The notes beneath the pieces were generated by a model. The model was not told where the DNA came from. It saw nothing but the letters and a program-made list of their open reading frames with translations, and ran no database searches. Positions 24,901 through 36,233 of a stretch of DNA of 64,000 nucleotides are shown piece by piece. Origin of the DNA: Theobroma cacao (taxonomy: Eukaryota > Streptophyta > Magnoliopsida > Malvales > Malvaceae); contig NC_030858.1 of the NCBI RefSeq assembly GCF_000208745.1, forward strand, positions 514,597-578,596, read 5' to 3'. The position numbers were made by a program, and so were the translations under genes. How positions within the stretch are numbered: the stretch's first letter is position 1; each line of letters opens with the position of its first letter.

Positions 24901-26504
24901 ATCTATATACTAATCTGTATAGTAACAAATAACATAAATTCAATAACCTCAATTTCATATTCTATGAACAATTCTGATAAGATATTAAAATTTAGATTAA
25001 ACGATAACCATGTATATATGTATAAAATCTTTCTTATTTATTTTTTCTAACAAAAATAAAATCGAAAGTTCCAAATTAATTTGCAACTTTCATCCAACCA
25101 AAAGCTAGGAAAGATTACCATGCAATTACCACACAAGTTGGAAGAAATATAGAGATAAAAAATGAAGGAACCGATCTTCTGACCAGGTATGATTAAAAGG
25201 AAAAAAAATATTTTTTGAAATGTAATATATAGATATATATATATATTTGCTGTAGCTGAATAATCCTAGATTATGTATGATCTATTTAACTATATCTATA
25301 TATATATATCTCATACTTATTATTTTTTTAATATACACATACTTCTCTATGGTAGTAGAAATATTTAAATGGATTTCAAGTCAAATATTCTCATACAGCT
25401 AGCCTCGAGTTCATAGTCAAATGTCTATTAGTACAAATTTTTCTTATAAAAAATGTTTATTATTACAAATTGAAGGCAAATTTTCTGTCACATAATTGAA
25501 GGCATTAATTATTATATGGATTGGCTTACTCAACGTGTATGGTCTCTTACAGTCTACAACCATAATTTTCTAATTGATCGGCTACTCCACAATCAAAACA
25601 ATCTTTATATCAAATTAAAAAATGATGTAAATTATCAATATATGTACTGTTCTTTTTCTTTCTTTAGGAGGAGAAGGGGCAAAGAGGGTCGTCAGTTATC
25701 AATTATACGGTTTTGATAACCAATTGCATATGCCTTGATAAAGTTTTCTCAGAGAAAATTAATGCATATAAACACAAGGCGCCTTTGCTTGAGCAAATTT
25801 AACTCCTAATCTTCTATGCCTTATTATCAACCTTTATGCTAGTTTTATTAGTTTGGTCTCCTAAAACAAACAAATAGAACAAGCTTGATATATACCTCAT
25901 TTTAGAACAAAAAAACAAAACTAATCCATTTAAAATTTTAAAAGAGAGGTTTCAAGATTTCCACGCAGATGAAATGAAATAAAAAACAATAATATATATA
26001 ATGTTATCATTTGTCATGTGAGAAAATTAAATATCAATAGAAAATTTATAATTGATGATTCAAAATAAGTTGAAAGAGAAAAATAAAACAAAAAGAGAGA
26101 AATAATTCTGATTTGATTTGTTAATTAACAAGTAGAATCTCTAAAATATTTCCATATATATTAAAATTTATTTTTTAAAAAGAGAGTCATTGAGGAGAGA
26201 GGTGGAAGAGGAAACACGTACCAGCAGCAGCGGCGCCAACAACGTCCTTGGAGTCCCTAGGGTTCAAGACAAGCCTGGTTCTGTAGGAAGCATGAGTGGC
26301 GTAAAAATCAGAGAGGGCCATGTTGATGCAGCTCAATCCAATCTTCCCAAACTTTGTATCCAAGTCAAGAACCACCCCCACATTAACTGGGATGCTACTG
26401 CTGTTTTGTGCAGCAACCACATGCATCAGCAAAATCCTGCACGAAATGATCACAAGGCAGAAAAAATGGAGAAGAGGGCTGGTTACTACCGTAGCTTTCT
26501 GCAT
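21939..26504 (-). CDS. GLR2: GLR-D: intact clade-2 glutamate receptor-like channel, 987 aa
   Basis: Exons are 26222-26504, 23524-24863, 23137-23449, 22641-23047 and 21939-22559. Every exon has the same length as in C, giving 987 codons. The domain order is the same: signal peptide, ATD, S1, M1, pore loop, M3, S2, M4, tail ending REQLE. It is a recent duplicate of C; the offset between matching exons is 6.82-6.84 kb and introns and flanks are also closely similar. Visible differences include STVVFAHR in the pore loop (Met to Val against C) and VTWDPNSRTATSVIGYCIDV in S1. Intron 2 is 74 bp here, so only intron 4 (81 bp, no stop) could be retained in frame. An upstream reading frame extends 53 codons above the MQKA start, but it spans the TATA box and is not conserved, so ATG 26504 is preferred. 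Confidence 0.92.
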
Positions 26505-28847
26505 CTTAATTGAAGCTCTTGAGCAGGGTCTGGCCTTGACAAGAAGATACTGATATTTATAATGGATGAAAACTAAGAATCGAAGAATTGCATGGGAAGA
26601 ACCCCTTTGGGGATTTAACCCTTCTTCTTGGACTTTCGCAGTCTCATTGCACGGAAATTTCATGCTATTCTATAGTTTTCATTTTTAATTTTCGGGAAGA
26701 TATTTTACACCAGGCATCACTGTCTGGTTAGCACAACCCAAGACTGAAGAGTGAATAATTAAACGAAAAACTAAGCTCCTCCTCCTCACTTAAAGGAGTG
26801 GAACACTGGGGACATGTTGATCTGATGACCAAAGCTAGGATTTGTCTTATTTTAATATCGATCGTTTATTTTAAAATTGCGTGACTGGGATCAGTGGATG
26901 GCCACCTTCAATTTCCAATCACTTACGTTGTCAGCCGGCAGGCAAGGAAAATTGGGGCCACGCCACTACAAGTCTTTCGTTGTTAGAAGCAATAAACAAA
27001 TTACAAATATTACATATCCTAGCTATTCGCCATTGGGAGAATATTAGGGAAAAATAAAAATAAAAAGAAACCCACATTTTAATAAGAGGTCTGATGAATT
27101 AGTTGTCATTACATGAATTGTATTCAAACCAAATATTCTGACATAGTAATTTTCTCTGATATTATTAAATCTTATAGTCGTATTCATCATTAGTAGAAAT
27201 TTCAAGCTTTATACCTTGAATAAATGACTTGCTCAAAACATTACATCATAAGTTGTGTAGCAGCAAATGTCTTTTTCCAGGATCTGATTAATCAATGACT
27301 TGCTCAAGACATTACATCGTGCAACTTCTCTTCCAGGAAGTTGTAAGGAAAACATTGGATTGTTAACTAATAATTTGAGGCAAGTTAAACAATGATCATT
27401 AAATTAACCACGAAGTTTAAAAATAGAAAGATTCTCTACATACTTTTGACTAAAATCTTCATCAGTCAGATTCTCCACTTCCTTGTTGACACAAATTAAT
27501 ATTATTTCTCTTTTTTTTTTCTCTATTTGATTTTTACAAATATATATTATACTAAAATTTGTAAAAAATATTTATAATATTAATGTTCAATGTTTTTTAA
27601 TATGAAAATTTTTTAAAAATTATAAAAAATAAATTTATAACATAAAAAAATAAGAGTATTAAATGTGAAAAAAAAAAAGAGAGGAAAAGACTATCATAAT
27701 AAAGATGAAGTACTACCGTTGACCTCATTTATCCTTAATTAATTAAGGAAACATTTTGTCTCCAAACTTTTCCAGGGAACCAAACGCCTCCCTCATATAT
27801 CCTTCTTTTTCCTTCCTTCTGGCTCAATAATATTTTACTTTCCCACACTTCCTTCGTAATCATATGGCTTATATCATGTGATTTGCGAGGAGAAATGAGT
27901 CAATGAAAATAGAGTAAGAGAGCAACCAGAACTCTAAGCAACTTCAACTAGTATTTTCTATTATCTCTTTCATCCTCTTCACCAAATCATACGCAACATG
28001 TTACCCTTTTCTTTTCTTTTTTTTTTGTTTTCCGTTATTCCCCGAGTCTAACTCATGCCTAAACAGCTTGCCTTCCAATATTAGGGAGTCACCTTGACTT
28101 CTTGAATTGAACAGGGAATTGAATTCAATCTCTGACGAGGGACTCTATTTTAATTCTCGTATTTTGAAAATTACTATATAACTTCAGTTAAGCTGTAATT
28201 GATGATGACATTTACCTTCAATAATCTCAGTAGTCAAACACATTTTCTTGACTTGGGAAACTTGAATTAAAATTTTTCGATGGTGACTCAAATTTTTTAT
28301 TTTTTTTTCCAATTTCTTGTTTGTTTATCTAGTTGGATGTACTAATCAACCAACATATTTAATTGTTAAAAATTGGAGCAAATGTAAGCACATGTTTGGA
28401 AACAACCATGCAGATGTATTTGAGACCTTTCTATAGGTTAATTATAAACTATCTTGATATTTCCGACTCCTAGACTTTAAATTTTTTTTAAAAATTAATA
28501 TTTGATGCATTGTTAATATATAAATTTTATATATTATAAGTAAATTAGATATTATCACTTTCTTAGTTATAAAATTTTAAAATTAAGAACAGATAATATA
28601 CATATGGTACAATTTCTTCGAAGTTTTCTCTCAAAACAGGAGTGAAGCAATCAACTTGTTTTTTTTTTTTTTTTCTCTCTCATATACTTTGTCAAATTTC
28701 TAGTAAGATTTCAGTTTACTGGGAAAGTTCTCGTGTATGCCCCTAGGGTTATTATGAAAGACATTGCAATTTCCTTTTTTTTTTTTGAGAAAATATTGTG
28801 GTTTCTGTTGAATATGTTGTTCTTGCTCCACTTACCAAAAAATTATT
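26505..28847. other. D-E spacer, left part
   Basis: Non-coding. It begins with DNA matching the upstream flank of C, but about 50 bp that include the W-box element are deleted near 26868. Later (about 28040-28847) it becomes similar to the spacers downstream of F and G, for example GAATTGAACAGGGAATTGAA near 28110 and the CTCCACTTACCAAAAAA stretch near 28830. No gene was seen. Confidence 0.55.
26554..26562 (-). promoter_or_regulatory. TATA box of GLR-D
   Basis: Minus strand TTATAAATA, 50 bp above the ATG at 26504, same as in C. Confidence 0.5.
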
Positions 28848-30171
28848 GGTTTTTTGTATAGAATGGAAAGGTTGCAGCAACTGGCTTTGGTCATCCAGGA
28901 TGCTGATGGAGAGGTCAGAGCTGACGATCTTGTTAACTCTGGACCTCTCTTTCTCTGTAAATGGGGTATACCCTTTTCTTCATGAAATGTGTCGTGACGT
29001 GCGGGTCCGGGAACCCGTCCGCCAGACGCGGGCAAAAATTAAATATGTGTGGTGTGGGAGTCGCCACCAATCTTTTTTATCTAAGGTGTGATTGGTCACC
29101 TATTAACCCGATTCTTAATCGACAAAGTCCTAAATTAATTTTAGGTCCGTCGAAAGAACGAGAACTGGGTTCGGGAGTGCGGTTACGCACGGAGAAGGGT
29201 TAGCACCTCCGTGACGCCCGTTCTACGAACGGTACCATTTAATCTTAAGTTATCTTAATATAGCATTTTCTTAGTTTAATCCCTATTTTATTAATTAAAT
29301 TTTTATTGAATTGTCAGACTGAGTTTTTCACTTGGTCTTACGTATGCATATGATGCAAGTCGTAGAATGATGTCGTGACTTGTTTATTTTTAATGATGGA
29401 GTCGGTAATCTTTTATTGGAAATTATTCGAAGACTATCCCAACGCTTTGGTGAAGTCTCGAAATTCTCCTCACCTAAAGATATCCCGGAAGAACTCGTCT
29501 CTACGAGCTCCTCGGGGAAATCCCATCATCGGGATTCCCACGCCATATGCAAAATAAGAGTGGCATGCAATGACATTATAAAAGGATGGTATGTACGTGT
29601 ACGCGTTTATTGATTATTTAAAAATTTTGATTATTTATTTATTATTTTTTTATTTATATATATACTTTATTTTTTGGTCTTCTATTTAAATCCATATTTG
29701 TTGTTGGTCAATTTTTTACTTGTTTACAAAGCTTATCTAAATAATTAATTAATTAACTTTTAAACGATTAATTTAACTTTATTTAGTAATATTTATTTAA
29801 ATTAACAAAATCTTTTTACATATATTATTTTTTAATAATGACTATTTGGCTTAATGGGTTTTGAAATTTAGAGTTCGGACTTATCCCGACCCTTCGGTGA
29901 AAATCCCGTCCCTGACTTCGTACCCGAAAATATCCACCGGAAAGAGGCAACTCTTTGCCCCTTTTTTGGTGGTAATACTCCAATATTTATTATTATTATT
30001 TTTACATTTATTATTTATTTTTTATTTTATTATCATTATTTTTATATATTTTTTTATATATTTTATTATTATTATTTTTTTTCTTTTTTTTATCTAAAAA
30101 TATAATATAATATATATATGTATATTGAATTATTATTATTATTATTTATTTTATTTTATTTTTATTTTTTT

Positions 30172-30992
30172 NNNNNNNNNNNNNNNNNNNNNNNNNNNNN
30201 NNNNNNNNNNNNNNNNNNNNNNNNNNNNNNNNNNNNNNNNNNNNNNNNNNNNNNNNNNNNNNNNNNNNNNNNNNNNNNNNNNNNNNNNNNNNNNNNNNNN
30301 NNNNNNNNNNNNNNNNNNNNNNNNNNNNNNNNNNNNNNNNNNNNNNNNNNNNNNNNNNNNNNNNNNNNNNNNNNNNNNNNNNNNNNNNNNNNNNNNNNNN
30401 NNNNNNNNNNNNNNNNNNNNNNNNNNNNNNNNNNNNNNNNNNNNNNNNNNNNNNNNNNNNNNNNNNNNNNNNNNNNNNNNNNNNNNNNNNNNNNNNNNNN
30501 NNNNNNNNNNNNNNNNNNNNNNNNNNNNNNNNNNNNNNNNNNNNNNNNNNNNNNNNNNNNNNNNNNNNNNNNNNNNNNNNNNNNNNNNNNNNNNNNNNNN
30601 NNNNNNNNNNNNNNNNNNNNNNNNNNNNNNNNNNNNNNNNNNNNNNNNNNNNNNNNNNNNNNNNNNNNNNNNNNNNNNNNNNNNNNNNNNNNNNNNNNNN
30701 NNNNNNNNNNNNNNNNNNNNNNNNNNNNNNNNNNNNNNNNNNNNNNNNNNNNNNNNNNNNNNNNNNNNNNNNNNNNNNNNNNNNNNNNNNNNNNNNNNNN
30801 NNNNNNNNNNNNNNNNNNNNNNNNNNNNNNNNNNNNNNNNNNNNNNNNNNNNNNNNNNNNNNNNNNNNNNNNNNNNNNNNNNNNNNNNNNNNNNNNNNNN
30901 NNNNNNNNNNNNNNNNNNNNNNNNNNNNNNNNNNNNNNNNNNNNNNNNNNNNNNNNNNNNNNNNNNNNNNNNNNNNNNNNNNNNNNNNNNNN
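30172..30992. other. Assembly gap (821 N)
   Basis: Run of unknown bases flanked by T-rich low-complexity DNA on both sides. Open frames reported across it are artefacts. Confidence 1.
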
Positions 30993-31092
30993 TTTTGTTT
31001 TTTTTTTTGCTTTTTTTTGTGGCTGGGTATTTTTGCTGGTAGATCTAGGATCTTTTTTTTGCTTCTTTTTGGTCTGTGTCTTTTTAAAGAGC

Positions 31093-31120
31093 CGGGTTGT
31101 CCAAAAATTTGGACAACCCG
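31093..31120. repeat. 28-bp near-perfect palindrome in the LTR-like element
   Basis: Two 13-bp arms, CGGGTTGTCCAAA and TTTGGACAACCCG, are perfect reverse complements separated by two bases. A second inverted pair follows at once: GGGGTTCTGGC with GCCAGAACCCC, interleaved with GCACCAGGG and CCCTGGTGC (about 31129-31173). Confidence 0.9.
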
Positions 31121-31469
31121 ACGAAGGGGGGTTCTGGCACCAGGGAGTTGGTAGCCAGAACCCCTGGTGCGTGGTGGTTGGGGACTTGATAGGAAGGGAT
31201 GGTGAGGGGATGGGTACACCCAGCCATCCCTTTTTTTTTTTTAATTATTATTATATTTTTTAATATACTTTTTTATATTTTAGTTTATTTTATTATTTAT
31301 TATATATATATATATTTTAGGGTGTCTACAAAATGAAATGATTCTTAATCTTCAAAAAAACAAAGTTTTCATATTAGATGCCAGCTAATTAGCATAGGTT
31401 GGTTTCAGGTGCAATTACAACTTTTTAAAAGCAGAAAGCAGAGAATTCTTCCTCAAATTGTGAACAATT

Positions 31470-31757
31470 TGAGGAATTATGGAGGATGAAAATATGGCTC
31501 CTGTTAGGAAGCCTCTGTTTAAGGTTGAGTAGAACAGGGGCGAACAGAGTGTTGGCAAAATGAAGGAAAAAGCACCCACTTCATTCATAATCCAAACAAT
31601 ATATACAGCCTACTAGCTACTTGGTAGTTATAAAGAGTTACAAGTAAAAGCTTGATAAAAAAATAACTGAATACAGCATCATGTTTTCAACTTCCACGTA
31701 CAAGTCGTGCTGCTATTTTCAACTGATAGTAACTTGTTGCCAGCATTATCAACTACA
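31470..31757 (-). mobile_element. 288-bp solo LTR (copia-like) downstream of GLR-E
   Basis: The ends are TG...CA and the flanks carry the 5-bp duplication CAATT (31465-31469 and 31758-31762). The paralogous DNA downstream of F (about 39551-39575) and G lacks the insert and runs straight from GTGAACAATTT into the conserved GCGGAATGGATTTTCATG block. On the minus strand it contains TATATATT and then ATGAATGAAG, a TATA and polyadenylation-like arrangement usual in copia LTRs. The superfamily is inferred; the insertion itself is well supported. Confidence 0.7.
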
Positions 31758-32053
31758 CAATTACGGCGCGGAGTGGATTTTCATGCAGAACCCCGTAAAA
31801 TTCTGTTGAAGATTGGCCTGGAAGCAGGAATACGGATGTAGTCTAGTTCATCAATTTACAATATTCATCTTCAACTATTGTTCTCAATTGAGTGGGAATA
31901 TATCTGAATCAATTCAGCTCATGGGTCATTTCTGTTAGCAAGCTCAAGTGAAGATCTTGCCGGAGATGGGAATATCTCAGGAGATACTGATCCACTCGGA
32001 GCTAGATCACCATGCCCTGTAACCCTCCCTTGGTCTACAATGAAAACAAAGTG
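31758..32053. other. GLR-E 3' region, including the lost end of its reading frame
   Basis: Positions 31919-32053 continue the GLR-E frame beyond its premature stop and still encode a tail like that of F and G (VDQGRVTGHGDLAPSG... to a TGA at 31919-31921). They are now untranslated. The rest is 3' flank. Confidence 0.7.
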
Positions 32054-35000
32054 TTAAGAATCTGTCTGGTTTGAGCAGCTTGATGGACTCGGCGGGCAGT
32101 TAGTGTTCTGTGAGCTTCCAACAACACCTATGCTGTGAACACTGCAAGTGCTGCTCGCATGATCTCTGACTTCGCTTTTTCTAAAAGTATGGGAGCTCAG
32201 GTCTTTCTGGTCAAAGATTCTCGACAAAATTCGGATTCTTCTCCGTGCTGAAGTTTCAGAACGGAACTGAAACAAGACATGTCGTTGTTCATACAAGAAC
32301 CTTGCTGAAAATATGATGAGAGCTGATATGGATGCTGCCCCAGCAATGAGGAACAGGCCCCAAAAGCTCTCAAGACCAAGACTGCTTGAAGAAACAGAAG
32401 GGTCGACGTCAGGACAAACAGTTTCCTCCTTTAACCATGAGTTTTCAATTTGTTCCATTTTGTCACCTTGAGTAACATTCAGGATTGCCCTTGAAACATC
32501 TGTTACGAGAGGGGAACCTTTAGGGAAGACCTACAAAAAGCAACATAAATAAAAATCAGCAAGAAACATTAAGCATATCATAGAGAATGGTGGAAGCTAG
32601 AGTAAGAGAGAGGGAGGGAGGGAGATATTGACAGAGAACTCACGAATCCAAAGCCACCGGTTTTAAACGCTGGCTGTACTGTAGTATATTTGCCACAGTA
32701 TTTAGAAAGAAATATCTTAATACCAGGAATTTCATCCAAAGCAGCAGAAATACCGCCGTTAGCACTTCCTTTGGTAAAAAGTTCATGAAGTTCTTCCGGA
32801 GAGTTATATTTCTTGAGCTGGACTTTATCAAATTTCAACCCCAACAAGATTCCTTCAACGAACGAGCCATCCAAAAAACCAACACTCTCCCTATTCTTCA
32901 AGAGCTCATTGATATCAGTAACAGTGGGCATGAGCTGCTCAACTGTTAAAAGTGAAGTCAAACTTGCCGTGTAACTTTGGATGAGAATGAGAACGACGAA
33001 GCACCATACTATTACCACAAACCTTGCCAAATTGCTCACCACTCTCTCCCCTGGATTCAAGAACAAAAAAATGGGGTTCAAAATGTTGTATCGAAATGCC
33101 ATATATGTAAGTGAAATTCAATATATTTATAAATTGAAAAGGTGAAAGGGGTTATTACGATGAGCAAACACCATGGCTGAGAAGGAGAACCAGAAGCTGG
33201 TGCCAATTTGATGTGCAGGGGGTCCACGGAAATCCTCGTTTATTCTGTGCTCGAGAATCCAAACAACAAATCCGATGAAGACAAAGAAGCAACCGCTCGT
33301 TACCCAGAGGTCCCATGTTAAAGGCTTTAAGAAAACCCATGCATTCTTTTCCTTGTTATCTCTGATTGGCACAATCATCGACACACCAGATTCTGTGTAT
33401 GGCAATGTGAAGTCCACAAACAATGACCTGTTTGCCACGATAGTTGTATCTCCTACCACAGCGTCATAATTCTGCTCATAGCAGTCAATTGTCAAAAGAG
33501 AAAAAAATAAATTGAAGCTATGCATGAAACCATAGTGGTGAATTATAGCAATAGACAAAAGGATTGAAGGAGGAGACTTACCCCATAGTACACTTGATCA
33601 ATTAAGTCATTGTAAGACCCAGCAGGTTCTCCATCAGGTGTTGCAAATGGAACATACTCATAAGGAACTGCATAAGGCATGTTTTCCATTACAGCATCGA
33701 AAACATCAATGCAGTACCCTTTAATTGATTTTGCTTTCTGATTGAGAGGATCCCACACTACCTCAAGAAATTCACTAAAACCACCTTTCACTGGAACCCC
33801 AATTCTCAATTTCTTCCCACTCGTTGGGGTCTCCCAACCTTTGGGAACCAAGGTAGTATCCCCTGGCCATATAATGGGACCAAGTTTTGGCTTAGAAGTA
33901 TTCGGGCTTGTGTTTGTCAAATCCAATTGTCTTACAAGTCCATTTTCGGGTGTCCAGAACCCGACCCTTCTTTCCCCACTTCCAATTACGTTAACTATCT
34001 GGAACACGGATGATTGTAATTGCCCATTAACAAAATAAAAGTCTCCGGTAAGGCCTCTGAATTTAGACTTTGATAATTCCTGGATGAGTCGTGGACCATT
34101 TTGTGAGACTCCCAAAGTTTCAAGGTCCGTTGCAGAACTGCTGGAAATATCTGGTTTGTTGAAGTGGAGGTTTGCAGTGCCAGCTTTCTCAATTGCCATT
34201 GCCAGAGCAAAAGTTGTATCATAAGCCCATAGTCCCACAATGTTCAATTCAGAATTAATGGAGTCCGGATTCTCTTGCTGGAACTTCCTTCTCCAGCGAA
34301 CTGTAAAATTTTCTAGCTTTTTTGGTTTAGGAACATAAGACTTCACACCTACAACCCCCTGCATGGAATCGATGGGCGAGGCATCTATTGATCTCCACAG
34401 ATTAGTCATCGCATCAGTCATGATCCAAACATACCCTTCACTCATCATTCCAATCTCTTTTGCTTTGGCCAAAATCCGACTGCCAAGAGACATTGTCATG
34501 TGCACAATGAACACTCTTGTTTGCATGGTCATTAACTTGTAAAGCTCTTCAGCAATTTTGTCATCCGTAGCTAACGCAGAAATGACACTCAGATATGGGA
34601 CGCGAGTGTTGATCTCCTGTAAGGCCTCCGTCAAGTAAGGTATAAGGCTCTCCCGATGCTGGTTGTCAACGTAGATGGGTACAGCTTCTCTCCATCCAAA
34701 AGCCTGGACAATTGCACTTATCGCTTTCACTTGATTTGAGCTACTTTGTGCAGCAAGAAAAAAGTATGGACTCTGGAGGGAAGTGAGAGAAGGACTTGTT
34801 GCAGAAAACGATATGATGGGAATCTGAGATTTGTTTCCGAGATTGATAACAAAGTTGGCTTGCATTGAACTTCTCGGTCCTATGATTGCTTGCACTTGTA
34901 CATTTTTCATCAAGTCGAGAGCTGTTCACCAAGGGAATTGACAAAAATTCTGACTTAATTATTCATCCTGAAAGATTTAACATGCTACAGGAAGAATAAA

Positions 35001-36171
35001 CATTAAAAAATAAACATGGCATTGGTCTGCTGACTCGGTTAAAAAATAAATGTCAGTCTGACTTGAAAATTGATAGCTATTAAAAATATTAGCACGCAGT
35101 TGTGCGATGAGCAACGAGCAATGACCATGGAGGGAAGATCTTTTCTAATCACATCACGGTCAATTGTTTTTTTATTACAATTAGTTGGAGGTCAATTCTT
35201 CTGTCAGAGTATTTTACCTAGTAAGTCAGGGATTGGTCATTGGTGCATACAGTAGGTTAGTATTATCGATGTCTGGGGTACTCCTACAACCAAACATTTT
35301 TCCCTGTCAGTATTATCAACCATCTCTTTCCATCTGCTGTCATGAACGTAATTTAAGGAGAAATAAATTAATGGCGGAATCATTTAGGTTAGCGACGGTT
35401 TGGGTTTATTGCTGGCGGACGGAGAGAGCCTAAGGCTTCTGCCTGAGAGAGTCCCTGACTGTGATCGCTTGTGTATATATAAATGATGCATGCTTTCATA
35501 AGCAAAGCAAAAAACTTCTATATCCAAATATACATCAAAACGTCATACTGGTTCAAAAAGCAGAAGATATCGGACTAATTTTTTCAGGTGTTTTAGAGAG
35601 AAAAGTAAAAGGAAACAAAATGGACTGATTATATGTTAGTAATAGTTTCAGAAATCAATCGAAAGAAATTAAGTTATGGGTACATTGTGTAATAAAACTT
35701 CATTTGATAATGTTCATAGAGAAATGTAATAAGCACCCACAACCTTGACAAGGTGATCGGAGCAGCCAGAAAACGGAGGAAAAAATTAAAATCAAACTAC
35801 TCTACATCGATATTTTGCTATCTCAGTAGCTTAATTTCATCAAGAATAACAGAATAAGTTCAAATAAAAAGGTGAGTCGAAGAAGAAGAAGAAGAGGGAG
35901 AGAACGCACCGGCATCAGCTGCGGCGGCGACGCCTTTCTTGGAGTCCCTGATGTTCAAGACCATCCTGGTTTTGTAGTGAGCATGAGTGTCATAAAAGTC
36001 TGAGAGGGCCATGTTGATGCAACTCAAACCAATCTTCCCAACCAAGGAATCCAAGTCAAGAACCACACCTACGTTAACTTGGCTGGTTGTGTTTTGAGTC
36101 AGGACCCCTTCTAGCAAGAAAATGAAGACACAGAACAGATTAAATATGGGTTTGGTACAGCTCCTCATCAT
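32054..36171 (-). CDS. GLR2: GLR-E: clade-2 glutamate receptor-like channel with prematurely ended tail, 932 aa
   Basis: Exons are 35910-36171, 33582-34921, 33159-33471, 32644-33050 and 32054-32530. It belongs to the second subfamily of the array: start MMRS, signal peptide with FNLFCVFIFLLEGVLTQ, then VNVGVVLDLDSLVGK. ATD, S1 (IIWPGDTTLVPKGW, LRIGVPV), M1, pore loop (FWFSFSAMVFAHR), M3 (SYTASLTSLLTVEQ), S2 and M4 (SFWGLFLIAGAASISALIIF) are complete. The tail stops at TAA 32054-32056, where F and G have TCA (Ser); about 45 residues are lost. The channel core is untouched, so function may remain, with altered cytoplasmic interactions. A GTG 30 nt above could be misread as a start; ATG 36171 (ATGATGAGG) is shared by the subfamily. 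Confidence 0.88.
35312..35510. promoter_or_regulatory. Conserved intron-1 block of GLR-E (TATA and RY-like motif)
   Basis: GC-richer DNA conserved in intron 1 of E, F and G: ATCAACCATCTCTTTCCAT, GGTTTGGGTTTATTGCTGGC, GCCTGAGAGAGTCCCTGACTG, then TATATATAAAT and GATGCATGC. Intronic DNA elsewhere in these genes has drifted much more. It might be an intronic enhancer or an internal promoter; the role is unknown. Confidence 0.35.
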
Positions 36172-36227
36172 CTTTGGAGCTGATCTTCTGCTCTTGAACA
36201 CGGTTTTCCCACAGACAAATATCTGTA

Positions 36228-36233
36228 CTTATA
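36228..36233 (-). promoter_or_regulatory. Putative TATA box of GLR-E
   Basis: Minus strand TATAAG, about 57-62 bp above the ATG. The matching position of F reads TCTAAG. Confidence 0.35.

Larger units (their letters stand above)
28990..31330. mobile_element. LTR-like element (probably solo LTR), TG...CA ends and AAATG target duplication, contains the N gap
   Basis: It starts TGTCGTGACGTGCGGGTCC and ends GGGTGTCTACA, with the 5-bp duplication AAATG at 28985-28989 and 31331-31335. The first 250 bp are GC-richer than the surroundings (GGAGTCGCCACCAAT, GGGAGTGCGGTTACGCACGG, TAGCACCTCCGTGACGCCCG). I recall similar blocks from long plant Ty3/gypsy LTRs of the Ogre/Tat type, but this is memory, not a search. 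The middle is very AT-rich with TTATT-type low-complexity DNA. There are no gag or pol motifs in the visible part. What the 821 unknown bases hold cannot be said, so an intact non-autonomous element is not excluded. Confidence 0.65.
28848..31361 (+). mobile_element. Probable LINE 3' end, interrupted by the LTR element
   Basis: Relative to the paralogous spacer at 39440-39520, extra DNA begins after the CTTACCAAAAAA stretch. It ends at an A-rich tail (TTCAAAAAAACAAAG, 31351-31365). With the LTR element at 28990-31330 removed, the rest reads like a plant LINE 3' UTR: a TGTAAATGGGGTATACCC block, then TTCATGAAATGAAATGATTC and oligo(A). No coding domain is left, so the class is inferred only from the tail structure. 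Confidence 0.35.

Noticed and set aside
26505..26663. N-terminal extension of GLR-D by 53 codons
   Set aside because: It would run through the TATA box and is not conserved in A, B or C; ATG 26504 is the shared start.
28798..29203. Short frames in the D-E spacer
   Set aside because: They cross the border between the LINE tail and the LTR element, and no family is recognisable.
30118..31263. Long open frames on both strands across 30118-31263
   Set aside because: They exist only because the N run contains no stop codons.
32054..36171. Calling GLR-E a pseudogene
   Set aside because: All membrane and ligand-binding segments are intact and only the distal tail is lost, so a functional truncated channel is the simpler call.
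36172..36201. Upstream GTG start for GLR-E (and 44071-44100 for GLR-F)
   Set aside because: GTG is not a normal plant start, and an ATGATGAGG start follows in frame in all three E-G genes.
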